Source: Bacteroidales bacterium UBA6408
GTDB taxonomy: Bacteria > Bacteroidota > Bacteroidia > Bacteroidales > UBA932
Direction of reading: 5' to 3'
DNA length: 22,391 nucleotides
NCBI GenBank assembly: GCA_002439805.1
Contig: DJPQ01000118.1
Coordinates: 1-22,391, forward strand
Shown here: piece after piece, positions 16,601 to 22,391 of the stretch
Numbering within the stretch: the first letter of the stretch is position 1
Layout: each line of letters opens with the position of its first letter
The notes under the pieces: model-generated
Told to the model about the DNA's origin: nothing
The model's input: the letters and a program-made list of their open reading frames with translations, nothing else
Databases searched by the model: none
Translations under genes and position numbers: made by a program

Positions 16601-16827
16601 TGAAGACCATCACTCTCGGATACACGATTCCGGACAAGCTGCTTCGCAAGGTGAAGATTTCCTCACTGCGGGTCTATCTCACGGGCGAAAATCTCTTCAC
16701 GCTCACGAACTATTCCGGTCCTGACCCTGAGGTCTCCACGAGAAATTCGGTGCTTACTCCGGGCTTCGACTGGTCTGCATACCCGCGCGCGAGGACAATC
16801 ACGGGAGGAATTTCGCTCACATTCTAA
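13627..16827 (+). CDS. susC: SusC-family TonB-dependent outer-membrane transporter
   Basis: 1066 residues, a normal length for SusC. A cleavable signal peptide (to about LWGQ, residue 24) is followed by a carboxypeptidase-regulatory-like beta-sandwich at about 27-108 (VRGTVSDNAGPLPGATV). The plug domain follows at about 115-230 with the family signatures VVSVGYGSVARRDLTGSV, IVIRGNNSL, LYVIDGFP, DIESVDVLKDASASAIYG and ARGANGVIVITTKRG. The rest is the 22-strand barrel, ending in an aromatic C-terminal Phe (GGISLTF) recognised by barrel assembly. A DVNGDGVINDSD calcium-type loop near residue 880 is usual in the family. It imports oligosaccharides using TonB/ExbBD energy and works with the SusD encoded 12 bases downstream. 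Unusually, five PUL genes precede it in the operon. Confidence 0.96.
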   Translation: MKALTKISIMVCALLCLAVSLWGQSGRVTVRGTVSDNAGPLPGATVYEKGNMSNGSATGADGKYSISVPSDATIVISCLGYADVEEKVGGRSVIDVKMNDSAETLAAAEVVSVGYGSVARRDLTGSVGKVNMDEIIKSTPMNFDQALAGRVAGVVVTTSDGQVGAEANIVIRGNNSLTQSSAPLYVIDGFPTESSFASSISPADIESVDVLKDASASAIYGARGANGVIVITTKRGSQGKPKVNFSASWTGGKIANKVDLLSGYEFVRLDDEYAQGTTGSHSGYFTGYDATGAYDYDYYSLEDYKTQPYVDWQDQVYRTSFSQNYNVSVSGGSAKADNLYNVSFSALDQNGILVASDFQRYSGKVNFTQNFGEKVSLDVIGSFSRATTNGTQPASSNQASTVSSYLLYSVWGFRPIRPLRFGPINDAFVNELVDEEISNPDAFRFNPAANVRNQYRKVVRDYLNGSAALNYEIIKGLKLRISGGYTLSKSRNEQFNGSNTMTGHPAFPLGYGPNAQIIWDETQTWLNENTLSFDRTFGLDHHFQALVGATFQGETTTHQGVGAHHIQSEQLGLEGMNTGEYQAIEPYKWQWMLASGLARVNYNYKHKYYVTASFRADGSSKFPKKNRWGFFPSASVAWTFTNEDWMKGLSWWNNGKIRFSWGETGNNRTSTPYDYYTRFLSLPGNNNNQDYVRDGQTVSGYFRYNMPNEDLRWETTEQLDLGLDLAFLDNRISVTADIYQKNTRDLLLQATMPSSSGYENAMINVGSIRNRGLELSINVVPVRAKNFTWTSTFNFGMNNNTVTGLSMNQTTLISTVYWNDRYSSQTPYVTKVGMPTGLMYGYRYLGTYKYDEFTNGTLLKEGIPYLESMTRSSVRPGDPKYEDVNGDGVINDSDRTVIGVGQPLHTGGWNNTFNFYGFDLSVFFNWSYGNDILNANRLMFEYYDGSQLNQFGTMRNAWSLERNPQSDIPRAGARGMEYYSSRVVEDGSFLRLKTITLGYTIPDKLLRKVKISSLRVYLTGENLFTLTNYSGPDPEVSTRNSVLTPGFDWSAYPRARTITGGISLTF

Positions 16828-16839
16828 GGAGAAACGTTT

Positions 16840-18591
16840 ATGAAAAGGATAAAGAACATATTTGTCGGATTTTCGGCCGCGCTGCTCCTCGGCGGCTGCA
16901 ATCTTCTCGACGTAAAGCCGAACATAATTACTGAGGAGACATTCTACACCTCGTCATCGCAGGCTCAGCTTGCCCTGAACGGAGTCTATGGAGTCCTGAA
17001 CAGCTGGCAGCTCTACGGCTGCAACCTCATTCTGGACCTGAACTACAACAGCGACATCGTGCAGTACATGTCCACGACCAACTCCACCATGAAGGGCGCG
17101 TGCTTCGAGATTGACGCCAATTCGGACGATGTCTATCAGACATGGACATGGCTCTACAAGGGAGTGCGCAACGCCAACGCTTTCCTCGAGAACATCGAGG
17201 GAACTGACTTCGACCCCGAAGGAAAGATGGAGGCACAGGCAAGGTTCCTGCGGGCATACTACTACTTCATCCTCGCGCAGAACTACATCAATGTCCCTCT
17301 CCGTCTGAAGGCCATTGACTCCTACAGCGACGTGAAATGCCCGGCCACTCCTCAGCTTGAGGTGATGCAGTTCGCGGCCTCCGAGATGGAGAAATGCCTT
17401 GAGACAATTACCGACGACCTGACATACGCTCCGTCTGACGTCACCAAGACCACGGTGGAGGGCATACTCGCGAGGGTTTATCTCTACATGGCCGGCGAGG
17501 CCGTCAGCGGCACGACCGAGGCTCAGAAGCACGAATACTTCGGCAAGGCCGCCGACTACGCGAAGATGGTCATCGAAAGCGGCAAGCACCGGCTGAACCC
17601 GGACTACAGCCAAGTGTTCATCAACATGATCGGCGACAAGTACGACAAGGAATACTACGAGTCCATGTGGGAGGCCGACTTCCTCGGCGACCGCTCGTCT
17701 CCGGACTACTACGGCAACAGCCGCTGGGGCGAGCTGAACGGCATCCGCAGTTCAAACTCGGGAACGAACTACTCCGACATGAACACCAATTTCGCATACG
17801 GGCTGTTCTGCAACACGATAAAGCTGTGGGACATCTACATGAAGGAAGACCGTGTCAGACTTGAGAAGAACCTGTCCTATGTCACAGACAAGCGTCAGGA
17901 ATGGACGCTTCCTCCGTACCACTACAACGGCTCCGGAGAGGAGGGCTGGCTCTATCCTTACGGCGGCGACCCGAACGACACGCGCAAGCTCATCGCCGGG
18001 ATAGACAAGACGCCTTACTACACCTCCGGTGCGCAGATCGCGAACAGAAACTCGACGAACGAGGACCCGACCTACAATCCCGGCAGCCGCTACTGCGGCA
18101 AGTTCCGCCGCGAGGTGCAATACGAGGGACGCAAGAACTTCAAGTGCATCTGGTGCGGAATCAATGTCCCTCTTTTGCGCTACTCCGATGTGCTTCTGAT
18201 GTATGCGGAGGCCATGTGCGAATATAACGGCGCACCTTCTGAGGAACTGTACAATGTGATTCTCCCTATCCGTGAAAGGGCGGGAGTCTCCACGGAGCCG
18301 TTCGCCAAGTACGCGACATTGGAGAAATTCCGGCAGTTCATCCGCAACGAACGCGCACGTGAACTATGCTTCGAGGGACTTCGCAAGTTCGACCTTCTCC
18401 GCTGGGGAATCTATCTTGATTCGATGAACGAGGTCGCCTCCTTGGCGGTGACGGACTCCAACTGGGGAACATCGACGGCAAAGAACTATATCACGCTTGT
18501 TGATCGTCTCGGAGAAAAGAACAACTGTCTGCCGATTCCGTCCCTCGAACTGGCGGTAAACACTGAACTGAAGCAAAATCCTCTTTGGTAA
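16840..18591 (+). CDS. susD: SusD/RagB-family glycan-binding lipoprotein
   Basis: 583 residues, in the usual SusD range. The signal peptide ends in LLLGGC (Cys20). The mature protein starts NLLDVKP, as is typical of SusD. N-terminal family signatures are ALNGVYGVL and ARFLRAYYYFILAQNYINVPL, part of the TPR-like helices that dock on SusC. C-terminal signatures are ILPIRERAGVS and FIRNERARELCFEGLRKFDLLRWG. It forms the hinged lid of the SusC transporter and captures the glycan at the surface. Ligand residues cannot be assigned because SusD binding sites are poorly conserved. It is 12 bases after SusC and 9 before the DUF5017 gene. Confidence 0.96.
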   Translation: MKRIKNIFVGFSAALLLGGCNLLDVKPNIITEETFYTSSSQAQLALNGVYGVLNSWQLYGCNLILDLNYNSDIVQYMSTTNSTMKGACFEIDANSDDVYQTWTWLYKGVRNANAFLENIEGTDFDPEGKMEAQARFLRAYYYFILAQNYINVPLRLKAIDSYSDVKCPATPQLEVMQFAASEMEKCLETITDDLTYAPSDVTKTTVEGILARVYLYMAGEAVSGTTEAQKHEYFGKAADYAKMVIESGKHRLNPDYSQVFINMIGDKYDKEYYESMWEADFLGDRSSPDYYGNSRWGELNGIRSSNSGTNYSDMNTNFAYGLFCNTIKLWDIYMKEDRVRLEKNLSYVTDKRQEWTLPPYHYNGSGEEGWLYPYGGDPNDTRKLIAGIDKTPYYTSGAQIANRNSTNEDPTYNPGSRYCGKFRREVQYEGRKNFKCIWCGINVPLLRYSDVLLMYAEAMCEYNGAPSEELYNVILPIRERAGVSTEPFAKYATLEKFRQFIRNERARELCFEGLRKFDLLRWGIYLDSMNEVASLAVTDSNWGTSTAKNYITLVDRLGEKNNCLPIPSLELAVNTELKQNPLW

Positions 18592-18600
18592 ATTCTGATT

Positions 18601-19659
18601 ATGAAAATGAATACACTACAAAATACAATTCTTGTCCTGCTGGGATGCGCGGCGCTTGCCTCCTGCTCCCAGCAGAACATCGTGACTCCTGTGGATTTCT
18701 CCGTTAGCCTCGACGGGGGCAATGTCTATCGTCCCGGACAGCCGGTCCACTTCAAGTTCTCCGGAGACGCGGACTATATGGTTTTCTACAGTGGGGAGAA
18801 AGGGCATGAGTTCCGCTACCGTGACCGGACATCGGTTCCCATGGAAGACGTGACAAATGTCACATTGAATATGGAATACATGATGAACTGGGGCTGGCAG
18901 GGACAGAGAAGCTGTCTTGACATCTATGTTTCAAAAACGTTTCCCGGACTTCTCGGTACTGAAGGAAATCTGGAAGAAAACGGGAAAGCAGACAGGGAGA
19001 CCGTTAAGAAAATGGTTGAAGGCATGACTGCGGACGGAGAAATGGAAGGCTGGCAGAAGCTGGAGTTCGATGACATCCATGCGATTCGTGAAACTATATA
19101 TAAGCATAACTATGACATCACTGACTACAAGGACGATTTCTGCCTGGCAATCCACTGGCATCCTAACACGATGAACTTCACCCGCAACCAGGCCACCTAC
19201 TACATCAACGGCAGCATCGAGATGACCCACAGCGGCGGCGAGAAAGTCGTGACGGACCTGTCCGACATCGAGCTGAACCACATCGTGATGAATGAGCAGG
19301 ATCCTCCATACCTCGGAAAGAACCCTCTGCGTCGCGGGGACACGACGTCCGTTGCAACCTGCCATTTCGACAACAGCCGCTACACCATATTCTGTGAAGG
19401 CACGGATCCCCATTTCCTGCCGTACGAGATAGACGTGTGGATATTCTCCCGAATCATGCCTCTGAACTCGGTCGTCAAGGACAGCGGAAAGCACATCAAG
19501 AACATGATGAATCCCATCTATGACTATGAGTACACCTACAGCGAGCCGGGTACCTACAAGGCTGTGTTCCACGGTGTGAACGACAACTATCAGGGACATT
19601 CCGAGAGCGTCCGGGAGGTGACGGTCATCGTGGCGGACGACCCTGTCTTCAAGGAATGA
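18601..19659 (+). CDS. DUF5017-type lipoprotein, probable surface glycan-binding protein
   Basis: 352 residues starting at ATG 18601; ATG 18607 is a minor alternative. The signal peptide ends in ALASC (Cys22). The N-terminal domain (PVDFSVSLDGGNVYRPGQPV, then FKFSGDADYMVFYSGEKGHEFRYRDR) fits DUF5017, a beta-sandwich that occurs right after SusD genes. The end (YTYSEPGTYKAVFHGVNDN) resembles a PKD-like strand pattern. The position directly after SusD, with only 9 bases between, is that of SusE/SusF-like surface glycan-binding proteins. Binding is inferred from position and family, not from visible binding residues. No hydrolase motif is seen. Confidence 0.82.
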   Translation: MKMNTLQNTILVLLGCAALASCSQQNIVTPVDFSVSLDGGNVYRPGQPVHFKFSGDADYMVFYSGEKGHEFRYRDRTSVPMEDVTNVTLNMEYMMNWGWQGQRSCLDIYVSKTFPGLLGTEGNLEENGKADRETVKKMVEGMTADGEMEGWQKLEFDDIHAIRETIYKHNYDITDYKDDFCLAIHWHPNTMNFTRNQATYYINGSIEMTHSGGEKVVTDLSDIELNHIVMNEQDPPYLGKNPLRRGDTTSVATCHFDNSRYTIFCEGTDPHFLPYEIDVWIFSRIMPLNSVVKDSGKHIKNMMNPIYDYEYTYSEPGTYKAVFHGVNDNYQGHSESVREVTVIVADDPVFKE

Positions 19660-19718
19660 CGGGGTGTCCCGCGGAAAGAAACATCAAAATCATTAACCAC
19701 ATAAATGAATCAACGATT

Positions 19719-19841
19719 ATGAAAAAAGAAAATTACATTGCTCCGGAATTCCTCGTCGATGAACTGAGGACGGAAGCCGGCTTCGCCCAGTCGGGGGGGG
19801 CAGAAAACGAGACTTATGAGTATGAAAAATTCACCTGGTAA
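19719..19841 (+). CDS. 40-residue PUL peptide, unknown function
   Basis: A small gene in the 212-base gap between the DUF5017 protein and beta-helix-c. The peptide begins MKKENYIAPEFLVDELRTE, continues with FAQSGG, and ends in an acidic-aromatic tail YEYEKFTW. An ATG at 19656, overlapping the preceding stop, would add 21 residues. I prefer 19719 because it is preceded by an A-rich stretch, and the MKK..Y.AP start recurs in short Bacteroidetes peptides. There is no signal peptide and no membrane segment. The Ser-Gly-Gly in the middle is encoded by a run of eight G residues. I do not recognise a function. A Gly-Gly next to an acidic C-terminal part recalls secreted peptide precursors, but no processing genes are in view. 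Confidence 0.55.
   Translation: MKKENYIAPEFLVDELRTEAGFAQSGGAENETYEYEKFTW
19793..19800 (+). repeat. G8 homopolymer inside the small peptide gene
   Basis: Eight consecutive G bases encode part of Ser-Gly-Gly in the 40-residue peptide. Tracts of this length are prone to slippage. Gain or loss of one base would replace the last 13 or so residues, including the FTW tail. It may be a phase-variable site or a sequencing error. Confidence 0.9.
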
Positions 19842-19871
19842 ACTATATTGTTATAAAACTATTTTTTTGTC

Positions 19872-21917
19872 ATGAAAAGAGTATTCAGATATATGATTAT
19901 GTCGGCCGCTGTCGTGGCGGCCGTGGCCTGCGCTAAGGAAATTGCTGAAACGGAGAATCCTTCCGGCGGAAATGAACCTGAGGGCGAGGGCGTGACCTTC
20001 ACCGCGTACATTCAGAACGACGAAGCCCCCGCGTCACCGTCGGCGACAAAGGTGGCGATTGACATTGACGAGACGGCGGGTACGGCAAAGGTGTCGTTCA
20101 CTGCTGGGGATTTCGTCGCTGTTTCCGCACAAAAGACGGGCACTGACGGAAAAACGGAGACCATCGTTGACCGCATTACGCTCAATGCTGAGAATATAAA
20201 TGCCGACGGTTCAGCGACTTTCACGGCACCGAATGTTCCGGCAGATGCGGAGACTTATCTGGCTTATTTCAGCGACAAGAACACGTTGAACTCTTTTGGA
20301 TGGCCATCGTATGTTTATACAAATGCCAAAAAAGACGGGTGGGATTTCATTGAAATTGCTGCCGGTCGGATTCCTCATGCGGCGTTTGCAAACTGCGGCA
20401 GCGACAGGAAGCTGTCTTTTAGGAATATGCTGACGCTTCTTAAGTTCCGGACAGAGACATCGGGTGTTTCTTCCGTGGAGTTTAAGGGCAACAATGGTGA
20501 GAATGTTATCGGAATGGTGGTCGGAAACTACAGCACCGGCGCAGTGAGTCTTGTGTCATTCAATACAGAGACGAATTGTTTCCCGGTTGCCAAGGCCATT
20601 GTCTCCGCTCCGAACACGGACTGCTACATTGCGCTCGCTCCCGGCGTAACCATGTCCAAGGGATTCACGATGACGGCATACGACGCTTCCGGCAAAGTCC
20701 TCTTTGCGTCGAAATACGACAAATCCTTCACGACCGTCGCCGGCAAGCTTTGGGATCTTGGCAAGCTCGAAGACCATCAGATGACCCCGTACGACCTCTG
20801 GCAGGCCGGCTACGACCTCGAAATCGGCGGCAAGACCTACAACAAGGCGGAGTATGGTGACGGCAGGCTTGTAACTTCTGAGATTGGCTTCTGGGGCAAC
20901 ATGACTTACGGTAAGAATAATGACGGTAAGAACGGAGGAGTCTATTTCATAGATAATGGAGGTAGCCTCAAAGTCGGTGGCAACAATTATTATTCATCAA
21001 TCATCGTTGTAGGCAATACTCCTGGAAAGAGGGCGGATGTCATATTCACTTCCGGCGGCAATTATTTTCTTGGATCGGAAGAGAATCTCTCGCATCATGT
21101 TTTGGCATTCCAGAATGTGACCATTACAAATCAGAGTGCGACTGTTGACATTATTAACGCCTATAGTGATGGAAATGATTCCAAGAAAACTTTGGGAGAA
21201 TTGATTTTTGATGACTGCCGTATAAACGTAAACCGTGATTTTGTGACGAGAAAGGCGACGGATCAGACAATAGAGGGGATAACAATCGTCAACTCGGACA
21301 TTCTTGTGATGAAAGATGGGGTTTCTTTCTTCGGCACGCATAATGTGACCGGATTTTCGCTTGGAAATGTCACGTTGAAAAATAATGTGATCTGGAGTGA
21401 CGGAACATCCGGCACATACGAGGACGGAAGGGCGTTCTATTTCATTAACGCCCCTTATGCAAACGGCGCGACATTGGGCGATGTTGTGTTTGAGAACAAT
21501 ACATTCTATAATGTGGATACTGGAAATGCGAACGTTTGGTTCTCTAAGGGCTATCTCACGTTCTGTGACGCGCAAAGCATTTCGGTAAAGAATAATCTGT
21601 CATTCACTACAGCTCCGGCATCAAAGTCAGCGGCTGCTGCAGAGCAGAGGATTGCAGGCTTGTTGAGTGTTAAAGGAATGACAAAAGAAGCCGTATTTGC
21701 AATTTCCACTCAGGAGAATAACTGGCATGACTATCCTCAGATTGCGTTCCTGAACGCGAGCGACGGGCGTGAATTTACAAAAGGAACGGTCAGCGGAGTG
21801 ACGCTCGTCAACAATGCGGATGTGAAAGAATTTGTTAATCCGTTCGAGTCGTTCGACCTGACGACCGGCGCGTTCAAGATGAAATCCGGCTACACTCAGT
21901 ACGGCGCGCAGAGATAG
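19872..21917 (+). CDS. Fimbrillin-like + beta-helix lipoprotein (beta-helix-c)
   Basis: 681 residues. The signal peptide has a lipobox (AAVAC, Cys20). Residues about 40-300 look like a fimbrillin-like beta-sandwich (GEGVTFTAYIQND, VSFTAGDFVAV, LTLLKFRTE), the same class of module as in GH16-a. The beta-helix follows directly from about 303, without the linker and fibronectin-like domains of the other two. It opens with YDLWQAGYDLEIGGKTYNKAEYG. Rungs are LKNNVIWS, FENNTFYN and VKNNLSF, and the tail is NPFESFDLTTGAF...YGAQR, close to beta-helix-a. The beta-helix part is AT-richer than the other PUL genes (line 21121-21180 has 22 G/C of 60). No catalytic motif is seen. A surface glycan-binding or adhesive role is inferred. 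It lies 30 bases after the small peptide and 27 before GH20. Confidence 0.8.
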   Translation: MKRVFRYMIMSAAVVAAVACAKEIAETENPSGGNEPEGEGVTFTAYIQNDEAPASPSATKVAIDIDETAGTAKVSFTAGDFVAVSAQKTGTDGKTETIVDRITLNAENINADGSATFTAPNVPADAETYLAYFSDKNTLNSFGWPSYVYTNAKKDGWDFIEIAAGRIPHAAFANCGSDRKLSFRNMLTLLKFRTETSGVSSVEFKGNNGENVIGMVVGNYSTGAVSLVSFNTETNCFPVAKAIVSAPNTDCYIALAPGVTMSKGFTMTAYDASGKVLFASKYDKSFTTVAGKLWDLGKLEDHQMTPYDLWQAGYDLEIGGKTYNKAEYGDGRLVTSEIGFWGNMTYGKNNDGKNGGVYFIDNGGSLKVGGNNYYSSIIVVGNTPGKRADVIFTSGGNYFLGSEENLSHHVLAFQNVTITNQSATVDIINAYSDGNDSKKTLGELIFDDCRINVNRDFVTRKATDQTIEGITIVNSDILVMKDGVSFFGTHNVTGFSLGNVTLKNNVIWSDGTSGTYEDGRAFYFINAPYANGATLGDVVFENNTFYNVDTGNANVWFSKGYLTFCDAQSISVKNNLSFTTAPASKSAAAAEQRIAGLLSVKGMTKEAVFAISTQENNWHDYPQIAFLNASDGREFTKGTVSGVTLVNNADVKEFVNPFESFDLTTGAFKMKSGYTQYGAQR

Positions 21918-21944
21918 GGGCGGGATAATGTTTAAACACAGTCT

Positions 21945-22391
21945 ATGACGAAAAAGTCGATAATGACATTTGCGGCGACACTGGCGGCACTACTGCTGTC
22001 AGTGCCGTCTTTTGCAGGGGACGGGTCGCGGGAGACCCTGCCGCTTGTTCCTTATCCCCGGAGTGTTGAAATTCACCGGGGGATCTTTGATGCGGAGGGG
22101 GCGGAGGTCGTGTGCCTCTCGCTCACTCCTAAAGAGACTGCGGCGGTTGAGGGTTTTGCGGAGAACCTTTCGGCCATTTCCGCGAAGCGCGGACGGGGCA
22201 GAATCGTGTTCGCCCGGGACACGACGCTTGCCGACGAGGCGTACAGGATTGCCGTGGGACGGCGTTCCGTCGAGGTGTTCTCGTCCTCGTATTCAGGAAC
22301 TTTCTACGCCATCCGGACTCTTCAGCAGCTTCTTCCCACGGGAATCTATGGCCCGGGGATAATGAAGGCGCTGTCGCCGGAGGGCGAGAAG
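21945..22391 (+). CDS. GH20 beta-N-acetylhexosaminidase, 3' end missing
   Basis: The first 149 codons of a gene that runs off the right edge, from ATG 21945. A type I signal peptide (SIMTFAATLAALLLSVPSFA) has no lipobox, so the enzyme is probably periplasmic, unlike the lipoproteins upstream. The visible part matches the N-terminal domain of GH20: LPLVPYPRSVEI, then DEAYRIAVGRRSVEV and the signature SGTFYAIRTLQQLLP. GH20 enzymes release terminal beta-linked GlcNAc or GalNAc by substrate-assisted catalysis. The catalytic Asp-Glu pair lies beyond the window and cannot be checked. It is in line with the operon, 27 bases after beta-helix-c, so it probably belongs to the PUL. Confidence 0.85.
   Translation, partial: MTKKSIMTFAATLAALLLSVPSFAGDGSRETLPLVPYPRSVEIHRGIFDAEGAEVVCLSLTPKETAAVEGFAENLSAISAKRGRGRIVFARDTTLADEAYRIAVGRRSVEVFSSSYSGTFYAIRTLQQLLPTGIYGPGIMKALSPEGEK

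Overview
This window is a polysaccharide utilisation locus (PUL) from a Gram-negative member of the Bacteroidota, most likely order Bacteroidales. The evidence is a SusC/SusD pair, many lipoproteins with Bacteroidetes-type signal peptides, DUF4988, DUF5017 and fimbrillin-like domains, and promoter elements of the Bacteroides TAnnTTTG type. Base composition is mostly GC-rich (sampled 60-base lines in the main genes reach about two thirds G+C), which would suit an Alistipes/Rikenellaceae-like or uncultured Bacteroidales genome. The genus cannot be fixed from sequence alone.

Layout. (1) 1-1970: the 3' part of a large unrecognised protein on the + strand, with Cys-rich zinc-ribbon-like repeats and an S-layer-homology-like region. 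(2) 1994-3283, minus strand: an AAA_14/DUF4143 ATPase in a visibly AT-richer patch, with a good Bacteroides-type promoter. Directly upstream of its -33 element sit three perfect-period 23-bp tandem repeats. (3) 3450-4361, minus strand: an AraC-family regulator that diverges from the PUL. (4) 4362-4634: the divergent control region, with three inverted repeats and two promoter candidates. (5) 4635 to the right edge: one long, tightly packed + strand operon in the order GH16-a, beta-helix-a, WbsX/GH99-like, GH16-b, beta-helix-b, SusC, SusD, DUF5017 lipoprotein, 40-residue peptide, beta-helix-c, GH20 (cut by the window edge).

How the genes may work together. The two GH16 lipoproteins, with intact ExDxxE active sites, would cut a beta-linked glycan at the cell surface. 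SusD, the DUF5017 protein and possibly the three beta-helix lipoproteins would hold it. SusC would import the oligosaccharides. The WbsX/GH99-like lipoprotein and GH20 would trim them, GH20 in the periplasm. The AraC protein is the likely local switch. GH16 plus GH20 suggests a glycan containing beta-linked N-acetylhexosamine, such as mucin O-glycan or keratan-like chains, more than plain laminarin, but this is inference.

The most unusual feature is modular shuffling inside the operon. Two N-terminal modules (fimbrillin-like, DUF4988) are combined with two C-terminal modules (GH16, right-handed beta-helix) in four of five paralogous lipoproteins, and the fifth lacks the N-terminal module. The GH16/beta-helix gene pair appears twice in the same order. 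Other points of interest are the 40-residue peptide with a G8 tract, the 23-bp repeat array at the ATPase promoter, and the SLH-like protein at the left edge.
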